Source of the DNA: Porites lobata
Lineage: Eukaryota; Cnidaria; Anthozoa; Scleractinia; Poritidae
DNA length: 64,000 nt
Assembly (NCBI GenBank): GCA_942486035.1
Contig: CALNXK010000300.1
Location: 170,001 to 234,000 of the forward strand
Reading direction: 5' to 3'
Below are positions 1 to 11,640 of this stretch, one piece after another. A program made the translations under genes and the position numbers. The notes below the pieces were generated by a model, which saw only the letters and a program-made list of their open reading frames with translations, was not told the origin of the DNA and did no database searches. Positions within the stretch are counted from its first letter, which is position 1. The number at the start of each line of letters is the position of its first letter.

Positions 1-325
1 AAAGTGCCTCCAAAAATCTGACTCAGACTTCAGTTTCGTCGACTCCGGTGGTAATTCAATTTCGCCTTTTTGACAAGTCGGCTTTGAAACTTTTTGATCA
101 GGAAGCTGTCCAACCGAACAGATCAAATGACACTTTCTTTCGAATTTCTGAACTTACATAGGATTGTGTACACGGTTTTTCTGATTTTATGCTTAATGAA
201 ACTAACACAAATTCATGACGATTCTAATATTTGTGTGGAGAAAAGAAGAATTATAAAATCGGTGCCGCGCTTGTGACATTGCGTGACTAAGATACATTAC
301 CTTGAAGACTGTGTTGAACATGTAA
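1..325. other. No gene seen
   Basis: AT-rich sequence up to the first transposon end. The only long frame (94-276) lacks any recognisable domain and I regard it as chance. The last six bases (ATGTAA, 320-325) are the left target-site duplication of the next element. Confidence 0.6.
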
Positions 326-1980
326 GAGGGGGACATGGGGGTTTACGGTATTGCGGTATTGGGCTTTTTTTCATGCGGTATTTCGGTAATTTTAATTTTA
401 ACTTTCGGTATTGCGGTATCATCTAGCTCTGCGGTATGCGGTTTCATCATTTTGGCTGACGGTATTCGGTGAAATGAGATTGTTCACGGTATTACGGTAC
501 CGTTTATTTGCGCTTTCCTTTCGATACAATACGCAAAACAAAACACAGTAAGACATAAAGGTCAATAAAAGTTAATATTTAGAAGTCTTGAGACATAACG
601 GTAAATGATTACACCATTTGTGGGTCATTTTGTGACAGTCAATGGTCGATAATATACAATGTGATTGTTGTTGCATCCAATGATAATGAGTCGTCTCAAG
701 TTACCTTACCAGGCTTGTCGATCTGTTTACCTGTGCCGGTAATTCGAGGTCTTAAACGTTTTCTCACAATGTCTGAGGTCGCTGAGGTTGAAGACGGCGT
801 GGTCATCATTGACTGTGTGGCAATTTTTTCTGAAGAGGGCGAAGGAGGCGAACATTATCGCAACAAGAATAAGTTTAGATGTTGGGTTTCGAGAATTGAA
901 AAACGCCTTGTAAAGTTAAAAGCGAAAATTTGGTAAGTTTACCTCTTAACAGCGCGGCGTCATCCTCGGAGACCCAGGGGCAGATAAAGGGGGCGAGGGA
1001 AAGTCTAAACGGGCGGAAAAATATATATGGAACGAAGAAAAGTAAAGAACGGCGAGAAGAGCCCCTGGGGACAATGTCTTACCAGACCAGTTCCAAACGG
1101 TCGCCGCCGTTCTGGCTTCTGATTGGTGCCAGAAAACTTGTGTTTTTCTGGCACCAATCAGAAGCCAAAACAGCGGCGACCGTTTGGAACTGGTCTGGTA
1201 AGACATTGTCCCCAGGGGCTCTTCTCGCCGTTCTTTACTTTTCTTCGTTCCATATATATTTTTCCGTTCGTTTAGACTTTCACTCGTCCCCACTATCTGC
1301 CCCTGGGTCTCCGAGGATGGCGCGGCGTGTGATCTGACCCCTGAGAGACTGACGTGCTAGACTAGACTCAATTTATATCAAAACTCGCACTAGACGTGCG
1401 TCGAAAGGGTTTTGGTTGGTTTGTTTTTCGCGCTTTCAAGAGTTATTTTTATTGAAGTTAATTAGCTGTTGGGTCGAAATACCAAAAGGCTGAACGAATG
1501 TAGTTTACTTTTCAGTGAAAATTTGCGGAAAATTGCGAACTACCAGAATATTAAAAAAAACATGGACATCTGGTGCATAAATGCCTGAGATAATTAAACG
1601 CGCTAGATGGAAGCAACCACAAGTATGCGCAACCGATTATAAATGTGATTAAAATATGCGGTATCGGTATTTAGACGATTTTCGACGCGGTATTTCGGTA
1701 TTTGCCATTTTTTCTTACGGTATTGGGTACCCCCCAATGTCCCCCTCAAAAAGCAACTTGATGTTAATTTTATCGATCTTGATAGTAAATTGGTGGATTT
1801 GAATTATAAAGTTGCATCTTTGATATTTTGTCACTTTTGGCGTAGCATATACAACGTTGAGTCAGCGTCACCGATCATAAATGCGGTATCGGTATTTCGT
1901 CCATTTTCGACACGGTATTTCGGTATTTGCCAATTTTTCGTACGGTATTGCGGTATTGGGCACCCCCCAATGTCCCCCTC
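326..1980. mobile_element. DNA transposon with GAGGGGGACAT inverted ends and 6-bp target duplication
   Basis: The left end reads GAGGGGGACATGGGGG and the right end CCCCCCAATGTCCCCCTC, which are inverted. Both are flanked by ATGTAA (320-325 and 1981-1986). Just inside both ends are many copies of a CGGTATT/GCGGTATTTCGGTATT motif in direct orientation (337-500, 1655-1725, 1882-1955). An extra internal right-end copy finishes at 1747, so the right side seems duplicated. Frame 661-936 lies inside but shows no known domain. A second MITE is nested at 961-1319. No transposase was recognised, so it is presumably non-autonomous. Confidence 0.75.
961..1319. mobile_element. Palindromic MITE with 9-bp target duplication, nested
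   Basis: Almost the whole 359 bp is one hairpin. It starts CATCCTCGGAGACCCAGGGG and ends with the inverse, the arms pair to near the centre (about 1135-1150), and it is flanked by a perfect 9-bp duplication GCGCGGCGT (952-960, 1320-1328). The size and 9-bp duplication fit a Mutator-like MITE. It sits inside the 326-1980 element. Two mirrored ORFs over it are products of the palindrome, not genes. Confidence 0.92.
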
Positions 1981-1986
1981 ATGTAA

Positions 1987-3682
1987 AGAGAATCCCACAG
2001 AGTACCATTTTCATGCACGGTAAGGGAAAATATGTTTCTGCCCATCATAAGCAGCGGCAGTAATTTGGCAGGGTGTCAGTGTGAAAGGAAACTTTGTAGA
2101 TATGCACTGTAGATGAGGGAAGGGATTTGAATGCCGCGACATGGTGGATGAGACCTAAACGAACCGTGACTTGTGTGTGATTTGACTTTGGCTCTGAAAT
2201 GTTTCTCGCATTGATCGCCCTGTTAATGGTCTGTAATGTGTCGGTTATCTATTAATAGATTTTCATGCCAACAGGTTATATCGCTGGTAGTAATTTGCAT
2301 AAATTAGCTGCCAACCACACGATGCCTGTTTTTGTAAACCAAAAATCGTTAATCTAGCTGCTCGATAACTGACTGTAAAACGTAAAGGAATGCAATCTAT
2401 AGGAACCATCCAACGTTCTTGCTTAACATCGCCCCAAAGACATGATTTAAAAGAAAGATAGTGGCGAACAAAAGTTGCGAAAATTTACTATTTTGTCTCA
2501 GGTATACATTTTCATTTGATTGGCACGCAAAAATGTATCGAGTGCCCGCAGATGTTTAAGCACGAAATGATTCACAAAGGGTGAAATATTTACATCCTAT
2601 TTCAATTTTGATCTAAATCGCATGCAGTGCTAGTAAGAAAAAAAGGGGGTTCAAAAATGTCTATTTTTAAGCCTTGTCAAAAAACGTCCCCCCCCCGCTT
2701 GTAAATGACAATAAACAGGGACCGTCGGGGATGCCCAGTGCAGGTTTTTGTTAGAAGTCAAACTAATGCCACAGTGAGCAGTTTCATCTGAAGTACTAAC
2801 TACACACAAAGTATGAGGGAAGGTTTTGTTTGACCATTTCCAATTTTGCTCAATCCTTAGCGACATTCGTTCTTAAATGTAATACGTAAAAAAGAATTAA
2901 CCCCTCCTGGCCTTTGGGCACTGGCCTCCGTAGCATATTTTCCTTTGTATCTACAGCATAGTCTCTAGGCGTTCTCTCTTGATCCGTTGTCCGCGCGAAG
3001 TCTGGGAGAGAGCGGGCGAGAGATTGACAAAATACTGTACCCCTGATTTCAGCACAATTTTCAAGTTTAAACGTCTGTGTTTTGCAAAAACTGCTCCCCG
3101 ATGGTATGAAAGTTTCAAGAAATGCCGGTAAGTCCTAACTTTGTGGCATATTAACCTTTAAGGTTGTTATTTAGCTAATCGCGATGGATTTTTTAACGGA
3201 CATCAATCGATTGGCATCAAAGAACGTATGCTAAATGTGTTTAGCTAAAATACTTCAGCATGTGCATATTAAAACCAAACAACCGTAAAAAGCCATACAG
3301 CTTTTCATGAAAAGTTGATTTCATTTTTTGTCGACTCGACAATGGGATGCTTTACACGCATCCGTAGTTTCTCAACCTGAAAATTATATTTTCGTGCGCG
3401 CCATGATGATCCAGGATGATCGTATGTAGTAGAGTGACGTTATTTATTTTCGAAAGTTCGCCTCGTGTCCATCTTCTTTATCTTTGTACTATAACTTAAC
3501 TTAATTATGACTTGTTATTTTCGAAGATCTGGAGAAGTGAGTTGTAGCCACTGGAAATAAAATGACCTCTAGGGCAAGCCTGAAGCTATTTTTGTGTACT
3601 GTGTTATTTTCTGATAATATTTCTGTGTTAAAAGTGTACTACTCTAAGAGTTTTGTTTACAACGCATTTAATGATTTTGCAG
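1987..3682. other. No gene seen
   Basis: AT-rich intergenic sequence. Short frames such as 2651-2866 have no domain. A C-run occurs at 2688-2697. Nothing else could be supported. Confidence 0.5.
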
Positions 3683-3788
3683 GATATTCTCCTCATCCTT
3701 CTTTTATATGTTCTGTAAAAAAGGATACAAGAACATTGCCAAACATTCCATCAGTGAAGACCAGTCAACAGAAGAGACTGGAAAAATA
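3683..3788 (+). other. Candidate isolated coding exon
   Basis: An acceptor-like tract (gattttgcag) precedes a frame reading IFSSSFFYMFCKKGYKNIAK and continuing HSISEDQSTEETGKI to a possible donor (ATAG|gtacaa). The basic then Ser/Thr/Glu-rich composition after a hydrophobic stretch resembles a membrane-protein cytoplasmic tail. A different frame over the first half gives a more hydrophobic Leu-rich stretch, so a frameshift is possible. No partner exons were found and the family is unknown. Confidence 0.25.
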
Positions 3789-3812
3789 GGTACAACTGTG
3801 CAATGTATTTAA

Positions 3813-3983
3813 GCAATAGACCACACTACCGGCGTAATAACCCACGCGGGATGTTGGGAGAACACGAGAAAAGCTTGTAAATCACGAGCCGAAGGCGAGT
3901 GATTTACAAGCTTTTCGAGTGTTCTCCCAACATCCCAAGTGGGTTATCACGCCGGTAAACCCATAGAAAGTGTGGTCTATTGC
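3813..3983. mobile_element. Hairpin MITE (GCAATAGACCACAC ends)
   Basis: Ends GCAATAGACCACACT and AGTGTGGTCTATTGC are inverted. Inside, ACCGGCGTAATAACCCA pairs with its complement and AACACTCGAAAAGCTTGTAA forms the inner stem around a GC-rich loop at 3885-3900. A related half-copy (GGGTTTACCGGCATAATAAA) lies at 5511-5530. No ORF. Confidence 0.85.
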
Positions 3984-4494
3984 TTTTATAAAATAACTTT
4001 TAGCAGAATGGAGTCTTCTAGGTAAAATTTATGGTTCTAGTACCGTGATCAAGTCACGTCTTCTCTCTAAAGTCATCATAAGCCAATCATGACTCACGAA
4101 TTAATAGCGTTGAACTTTCTCAAAACAACAAACAGCAGCACTTCAAAACACGAGTTTTTGCACTCATCATTACATGATAACTTATGAAAGCTGTTTTACA
4201 GGAAAAGTCAACACATATTCATGCGAACGTACAATGAAAGAATGCTTTCATGGTTTGTTTACTACAGAAGTAGAAATTAATTGAACATCGGACTGTACGC
4301 AGCTGTATTTTGTTGAGTCGATCCGTAAGAATTTCGTTGTTACAGACAGAACTGACAGCTATTGTAATGGAGGACTTCATTCACTTTTTACAAGCCGCAG
4401 TGGTTTAAGATCTGTTTTGTGGACGTTATTATGATCAGGAAATGCTGCGGTAACGACGTGGCTGCATTTGCGAAGTTGTAGCATGTAACTTAAT

Positions 4495-4860
4495 AGGGAC
4501 TTTAAGATCCAACGACGCGACGGCGACAAGGACGTCGCGTAAAAAGTGAATTTGCGTTCTTTCAGTCTTTATAGGGATTATTCCTACCCACTTACTTTGT
4601 CAATTGTAGGCGAACCCTCCTGAAGCTGAATTTCAAGGGACCAAATTCAAGCTCAGAAAGAGAAACAAAATTTCGTCGTTGCTTGTTTACGTCCTCCATA
4701 AAACGCGAAATTAGGCATTTTCACGTCGTAGTCGTGTAAAAATGGGAAAGAAATGTACAAAAAAGTGTGATGCACGTGCGAAGTTGTTGTTTTGCTAATT
4801 AAACCAATTGTTTTTTTGACGTTCTCGTTGTCGTCTGCGTCGTTGGATCTTAAAGTCGCT
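4495..4860. mobile_element. MITE of the AGGGACTTTAAGATCCAACG family, copy 1
   Basis: The left end AGGGACTTTAAGATCCAACG and right end CGTTGGATCTTAAAGTCGCT are inverted, flanked by AAT on both sides. A second copy with the same ends lies at 52649-52913 in a MINDY4 intron. Internal sequence has no coding frame. A 3-bp duplication is compatible with a PIF/Harbinger-type MITE. Confidence 0.85.
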
Positions 4861-4863
4861 AAT

Positions 4864-6830
4864 ATGCACGTACAGCGACCGATGGAAATATGTCAGTGGT
4901 GGAGAAAGGTTTCTTTGCCGTAGCCACATATTGGCGTTAATATTTGTCGATTCGTGAAGTCAGGTGGTTTGAGGTAGGTTATGGCATCGATATCACCGAA
5001 TAATTTGTGCAAATGTTGGAAAAAAACCAGCCCGAAACTCTGACATCTTTCACCATCGTTGGCAGCTTGTTTACAACCTACGGCGGCCGGTTTTCTACCA
5101 TATCTTGATCAGAGATCTCTTTTTGGAACAATTTCTTTTATTAAGGAATTTAATTTTGACATAAAATAAATCAAGAATGCTAAAACTATCCGTTTTGTTG
5201 CTGGTTGGCACATGGTTAAGTTTTCCTGGAGACTTTCTACACCAGAAATTCACACAGTTGTTGTCTTTCTCTGCGATTTGGCATCGTCGTGAAATGTAAA
5301 CTGTTTTCCAGCGTTGTACTTTATAACTTCTAAAGCTATGGCAGTAGCAAATTGTGATGCTCAGTAATAAAATGTGGAAACCAACGCTTTTAATATTAAG
5401 AAGGGCTGGGCAAGTAACTTGTTCTGTTTTTTAGCCTTTCTAAAATCGTTGTTTGCAGATCAATTAAGCCGGTTTTGTTTATGGCTCGTGGTCCGGATGC
5501 CTTTTTCTATGGGTTTACCGGCATAATAAACCATAGGTTTTTGACCAATCAGATCACGCGTACTATCTCAGTTATTTTATAATCATTTATATCACAGACT
5601 GTTTTTACAGTACGGCTAATTCCAACAATAATTATAACATAACAAAAGCAAACCGCGCGCTGTGATTGGTCAGTTAGCCACTACCATTTGCCCGTGGGTG
5701 CACGCCAAGAAACTGAGCTAGCGCGGTAAAATTTAGGCAAATTCAACAAATCTCCTCTCCTGACGGTAAAATACACAGATGAAATGCACAGATGAAAAGT
5801 GCAAGTTGAAGAAAATACTAAGCTGTTGTTTTGAAGGAAAAAAGACAGAAGATCAAGCGACAAATTTGCCCTGGATGAATTAATCACTGTTTTCCTCGCG
5901 GCTAGAATCGGCTGAAGGAAAATCGAGCGAGCGAAGATTTAAGGTACATTTTGTGTGTTTTTTATAGAAGAGAAAGTCTGTTTGAAATGTAAATTTATCA
6001 ATTAGCATTGTGTTATTGACTTTTTGGTCAAGCTGATGCTAAATTCAAGCAAATATTTTAGGAAACACGCCCAAATTCGAGACAGCTTTGTTGTGAAGTT
6101 TTCATCGCATCGATTAAAAATTTTAGTTGAGTTTAGATGGCACATTACGCTGGAATAAGCGAATTTCATTTGAGTAAAGAAACATTTGGGTTTTCAAATA
6201 AATTTTTCCAAAAATGACTTCTGTGTGTATTATTTTGTTCCTCGGTGTTCATTCATAACAGTCGTTCAGAGAACGGTCGCAAAACAACAGCTTCAGCGCC
6301 GGCTGTGTGTCGGCGAATTTCAGTTTTAACTTTGACTTTCATAGCTGCATTTCCCCAGACCGCCAGATTTCGATACAAAGCTAGTTAATTTCTTTTTAAA
6401 ATTAGTGTTACCTGTTTTTCTAAAGGAATTACCTTCAAATTTTCTCATTTCTACTTTGCGTTTATTTCAAAAATTGTCACATAAATAAGATTGATAATTA
6501 TTTCATTTATTTAGTTTTAGCTTGTTTTTTAGAGTCTTTTTAGTTGGTGTTTATAGTTGCAGCTATAGTTTTCCCTCGAAGTTTTTACCCTAATATTAAG
6601 AGCAAGCAGACAGATGCCATTCAGAATAACAACGAAAAACGTTTTGCAATTTACCTGAAGATGACGGAGAACGGTTGATTTAGCGAAAGAAAAACTCAAA
6701 GGCAAGTTTTTGAAAAACATAGATCATGATTGCTTACGCGCGGGCAGGTGGCAGCATACTTGAACTCGTACCGATGACTCAACCGAAGGCAAATGGAAAA
6801 TAATGTTTTTCTCTTTTGATTATGTTATAA
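4864..6830. other. No gene seen; partial MITE at 5505-5560
   Basis: AT-rich intergenic DNA. A half-copy of the 3813-3983 hairpin family is present near 5505-5560. Frames 5681-5887 and 6529-6720 have no recognisable domain and are probably chance. Confidence 0.5.
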
Positions 6831-7021
6831 AAGAAATGGTAAACATTGCAGCTGTGCAACCATGGAGTTATGGATGCACTTGGGAGGTTTGCTAAGCACT
6901 CAAGAAGCTAGAGTCGCACTCGGCTATCGCCTCGTGCGACTCTTACGCTTTTTTCGTGCTTAGCAACCTCCCGCGTGCATCCATAACTCCATGGTTGCAC
7001 GCTGCACGTTTACCATTTCTT
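6831..7021. mobile_element. Hairpin MITE (AAGAAATGGTAAAC ends)
   Basis: The left arm AAGAAATGGTAAACATTGCA with GCAACCATGGAGTTATGGAT pairs with the right arm ending GTTTACCATTTCTT. The centre (6900-6950) holds a second stem around gcactcggctatcgcctcgtgc. It is flanked by AT-rich sequence with no clear target duplication. No ORF. Confidence 0.85.
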
Positions 7022-8032
7022 AATAATAATTTCTTTTCCAATCTTTCAGCTAATTGTTGTATACCTGGGAATGTAATTCTTACCTTAATTAAATTGAACA
7101 GTTAAATTTGCTTATTTGAAAAACTCCAATTATTTCATTGTTGTTACGACACAGCAATTTTAAACTGGGCAACCTTAACAGCATATCATAGCCTCTTTAT
7201 AAATTGCCAATATTTCATTTTTTGATCCCAGTGGCAGAAGAAGAGGGGAGACAAGGAGGGTGGGCTAATGGGGGTGTGGTGCATTTTATTGCAGGCATAA
7301 AGGACAAATACAATAAGATAGCATTTATAGATCTGCAAAATAATAATATTGTCTTTATATGATGTACAAATGGTTCCAATCTTTTAATCAACAGTCACAT
7401 TTGTACATGCCCTTTTAACACCATTAATTTTCTACCTTAAAAATGATGTTATTGATGTTTGTGTTGATTCAGTCCATCGGGAACAGGGTATATCTAGGTT
7501 TTTGGTTCCTTGACATAACCCTGACATAATTAATTAAGTAGTCACCTTAAAATCCTGGATTATTTGTGCTAAATCCTGGAAATGAGGGTTGCAATCTTTC
7601 TTACATCTTTGATATTTTTTTATCGTCACAGTGAATCACTGTGACGTCAATGTGATGTCATTTCATTGTTTTGGCTGAACCCAGCTGTCAACTTAGTAAA
7701 ACTTTTACCAGGGAAATTTATGGATGTAGCCATTGCTTTAGAGTTTGAAAACAATGGGTACACTTGTAAATTACACTTGTAAAAGTTTTATTAAATTGAC
7801 CCCACATCTTAAGCTACGTACAAATGGACGCAACAACTCCCAACATTGTTGGGACCTGGAGTACGTTGTGGGAAGGATACAAACCCATAAAACTCCAAGG
7901 AGACAATAAATGTGTAATGCACGTGCGTTGACTACGCTTCGGTGATCACGGAACAAAAGAAATAATGGGAGTTGTTGGCTCAAAAGTTTGACCGGTTTCA
8001 GACTTTGCGAAACAACTCCCAAAAACACGCAA
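7022..8032. other. No gene; small inverted motifs
   Basis: AT-rich with a short hairpin (gtcacagtgaatcactgtgac, 7625-7645). At 7823-7850 CAACAACTCCCAACATTGTTG is a partial palindrome that recurs inverted at 7970-7978, which looks like a decayed MITE preceding the minisatellite. The minus frame at 7771-8082 overlaps this repeat and is not credible as a gene. Confidence 0.45.
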
Positions 8033-8250
8033 CAACATGTAACAGAGCGTGACATGACAATAATGGGGTCACGTAACAACATGTAACAGAGTGTGACATG
8101 ACAATAGTGGAGTCACATAACAACATGTAACAGAGTGTGACATGACAATAGTGAAGTCACATAACAACATGTAACAGAGTGTGACATGACAATAGTGGAG
8201 TCACGCAACAACATGTAACAGAGTGTGACATGACAATAGTGGAGTCCCGA
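8033..8250. repeat. 44-bp minisatellite, five copies
   Basis: Units start at 8033, 8077, 8121, 8165 and 8209, each beginning CAACATGTAACAGAGTGTGA and continuing catgacaatagtggagtcac. The spacing is exactly 44 bp with a few substitutions. Non-coding. Confidence 0.95.
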
Positions 8251-8961
8251 GATGTGAATTAAACCCTTTAGCAGAGATTCAAAAACTGGGGGTGATCAAA
8301 TATATTTTCAAGAAGACTACATTCTGGATTCGCTACATTACAATTAAGTAAGAACAGTTTTATATACGAGTCACTCTCCATGTTTTGTTAGCCATTAAAG
8401 CAAGGTAAATGTTTCTCATCGTTATTTTTATTGTTATTATTATCATTATCATTATTATGAAATGAATTTTTTTAATCGGAATTAGGTGTTTTTTTATCAA
8501 AATGAATTGTAAATAGTACTTTCACTGGATAGTTTTTTTTAAAGCGAGATTTAATTGTAAATAAGCTTAAATAGGAATTTTTTAGTCAGCATTCTTATCA
8601 ATAAAAGATTATTACATTTTATATAAAAAATATATACTAGGGTATCTAAAAGATAGTAATGCTGCGGCACATTCTGTTGATACTGGCATTAGTTATAGAA
8701 AGAACTCGTGGGAACGTTGTTTAGAAAATGATCAAGTGGTTATCAACTCTGGTTTTCCCACAGTAAATTGTAGGAAATAATAGAAATTCAGATTGATTAT
8801 CCAGATATTTAATATACAGTGCACGATATTTTCTCTGGAAACACAATACTTTTCTTGCTGTTTGTTGCACTTTATTAAGTAACAGTTATTTAGCTATATA
8901 TTTATAGAAAACAACAACACAAAAAAAGGAAAAAAAAAGAAAGTAGGAATTAATAATTCGA

Positions 8962-9032
8962 TAGGACTCGAACCCTGCACCTTCGACTCGACGCGACGAC
9001 ACCTAACTACTACACCACAGAGGCTGATTACG
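8962..9032 (-). ncRNA. tRNA-like sequence (left arm of palindrome)
   Basis: Read on the minus strand it gives GTGGTGTAGTAGTTAGGTG, like an A box, and GGGTTCGAGTCC, like a B box, at normal tRNA spacing. The flanking bases do not form a convincing acceptor stem, so it is probably a tRNA-derived module (pseudo-tRNA or SINE head), not a working tRNA gene. It mirrors the copy at 10468-10540. Confidence 0.55.
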
Positions 9033-10467
9033 TAATTTCCGGGAAAAGTGTTTCACTTTATTCCTTTTCTATGAAACTTCCGCCGGCAAGATGATCGCCA
9101 GCCGCATTAACCGAGCTATTAACAGTGAAAAAACAATGTAAACGCATATTCCATGGCAATGAATGAATGAAAGAACATAATTATGCTTTTTAAAACGCCG
9201 ATAGACGTCCTGGTCTGCAAAGTAGGACACAAAACGTATGTTTTGTAATCTCGATTTCCGCTGTTATTTTGAAGCGAATGGTCAAAATCACATCCATTTT
9301 CGGCTCATACAGTTTCTTAAGAATAGCATTGCATGACATTTTCTCACTTTCACATCACCTTCTAGCAAGCTGGAATTTGTATATCCCCCGTGTTGCGGAG
9401 TCGAAGAGCAAATGTTCATCTTCTCGTCAGGTTTAACACCTGGACGAGTCAAAGGCTCTTGAATTGAAATCCACTCCCCAAGTTAACCATCGTACTCATC
9501 TGAAAGACTCCTGCGTGTCTTAAAATTTGGTAAGACCTCTAACCGTGCTGTAGAACTGAGCAGCGAACGATGCACTACTTCCCCGTGTTTTTATTTGAGT
9601 TGTTCGTGGCGCAATGCACTCTGGTTAAATGCAATGCATTGTGGTAAAAAGTGATGAATTCGAGAATTCGTCGCCCCTTTATTGCTGCGGAGCGACCAAA
9701 GGGAGCGAGCAGCAACATAAACAGGATTTAAAGGAAATATATAAGGGGTGACAAATTCTCGAATTCATCACTTTTTACCACAATGCATTGCATTCAACCA
9801 CACTTTTTACCACAATGCATTGCATTTAACAAGAGTGCATTGCGCCACGAAAAACTCAAATAAAAACACGGGGAAGTTCGGTGGGTGAGAGTGCATCGTT
9901 CGCTGCTTAGACTTAGAGTTTTCTTTGTGGCAAATTTTCTACAGCACGGTTAGAGGTCTTACCGAATTTTAAGACACGCAGGAGTCTTTCAGATGAGTAC
10001 GATGGTTAACTTGGGGATTGGATTTCAATTCAAGAGCCTTTGACTCGTCCAGGTGTTAAACCTGACGAGAAGATGAACATTTGCTCTTCGACTCCGCAAC
10101 ACGGGGGATATACAAATTCCAGCTTGCTAGAAGGTGATGTGAAAGTGAGAAAATGTCATGCAATGCTATTCTTAAGAAACTGTATGAGCCGAAAATGGAT
10201 GTGATTTTGACCATTCGCTTCAAAATAACAGCGGAAATCGAGATAACAAAACATATGTTTTGTGTCCTACTTCGCAGACGAGGATGTGTATCGGCGTTTT
10301 GAAAAGCATAATTATGTTCTTTCATTGATTCATTGCCATGGAAGATGCGTTTACATTGTCTTTTCACTGTTAATAGCTCGATTAATGCGGCCGGCGATCA
10401 TCTTGCCGGCGGAAGTTTCATGGAAAAGGAATAAAATGAAAGACTTTTACTACAAATTGCGTAATCA

Positions 10468-10540
10468 GCCTCTGCGTTGTAGTGGTTAGGTGTAGTCGCT
10501 TCGGGTTGAAGTTGCCGGGTTCGAGTCCTACCGAATTATT
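10468..10540 (+). ncRNA. tRNA-like sequence (right arm of palindrome)
   Basis: GTTGTAGTGGTTAGGTG is close to the A box of Glu/Val-type tRNAs and GGGTTCGAGTCC is a good B box about 40 bases downstream. The acceptor ends do not pair well. It is likely able to recruit Pol III even if no mature tRNA is made, and lies inside a long inverted repeat. Confidence 0.6.
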
Positions 10541-10941
10541 TATTCCTGCTTTCTTTTTTTTTCCGTTTCTTTGTGTTGTTGTTTTCTATAAATATATAGC
10601 TAAATAATTGTTACTTAATAAAGTGCAACAAACAGCTAGAAAAGTATTGTGTTTCCAGAGAAAATATCGTGCACCGTATATTAAATATATGGATAAACAA
10701 TCTGAATTTTTATTATTTCCTACAATTTACTGTGGGAAAACCAGAGTTGATAACCACTTGATCATTTTCTAAACAACGTTCCCACGAGTTCTTTCTATAG
10801 ACTGATAGTAATTATTCTAGTACTTTCCAACAAGTAAATAGGTCATTCAATTTCATTTTTGATTCTTTTAAGTCTCACTGCCTAACTAATGCCAGTATCA
10901 ACAGAATGTGCCGCAGCATTACTATCTTTTAGATACCCTAG

Positions 10942-11640
10942 TATATTTCCTTTAAATCCTGATTATGTTGCTGCTCCGCTCCCTCCGCAGCAATTATTAT
11001 TATTATTATTTTTGTTGACACTGAGAGGCGAAAAAAAGGTAATTAGAATAATTTATGATAACCCGTAAGCATTGTGAACAGGAAACTAAAATGTCTAAAA
11101 CCTGTGAAGTAGATGAAGACTATAAACGAAAGAAAACTATACCTTAATTGCCTGTACCAGCAGACAAAGTGACAAAAATATTCTATAAGTGAAAAAAGAA
11201 CCGATTAATTTTCATGTTATTTTACAGCCTGAATGACTACAGCCAAAATGTATGCAAATGAAAGCAGTATGAAAATGGAAGCCTCATGTAGATCTGTAAC
11301 AAAACAGGCGATCACTAAAGTGTCTGCGAATCAATAAGGCTTAAATATCTATAGCTGAATTCAAGAAGAAAGCAAATTGAGAAGACCGTGACGAAAAAAG
11401 GCAAGCCAGTTGTAAAGTGCCATGTAGGATAAAAGTTTTAACTTAAAAAAAAGTCATTGAACAGCAAATATCTCTTTCTCATTTCTACCGTATTCGTGTG
11501 GATTGTACGTGCATTCATAGTTACTTCTAGCGTCTTTTTTTAGGCACATCGAGTTCTCCTCTGCCGCCATTTTCTTTGTTTTTCACCAGTCTCAGGTTCT
11601 CGTAATCGGATCCTCTCACGTTTGTTCTCGGCCTCTGTTA
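10942..11640. other. No gene; simple ATT repeat at 10991-11010
   Basis: AT-rich intergenic sequence with a short GC-rich palindrome gctgctccgctccctccgca (10970-10989) followed by an ATT run. Nothing coding was recognised. Confidence 0.5.

Larger units (their letters stand above)
8637..10941. mobile_element. 2.3-kb imperfect palindrome element with tRNA-like module in each arm
   Basis: Ends CTAGGGTATCTAAAAGATAG and its inverse are flanked by TA-rich sequence (tatata/tatatt), consistent with a TA target. The arms (about 8637-9680 and 9750-10941) pair along nearly their full length, with scattered substitutions and about 90 extra bases at 10800-10890 in the right arm. The centre near 9680-9750 is a non-paired spacer containing ctgcggagcgaccaaaggga. 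The right-arm minus frame 10056-10367 (103 codons) has a defective counterpart in the left arm and no known domain. The divergence between arms argues against a simple sequencing fold-back artefact. Confidence 0.88.

Noticed and set aside
946..1337. Two long overlapping ORFs on opposite strands with nearly the same protein
   Set aside because: They are produced by the palindromic MITE reading the same from both sides; no domain.
10056..10367. 103-codon minus frame as a host gene
   Set aside because: It lies within an arm of the palindrome element and its mirror copy is disrupted; no known domain.
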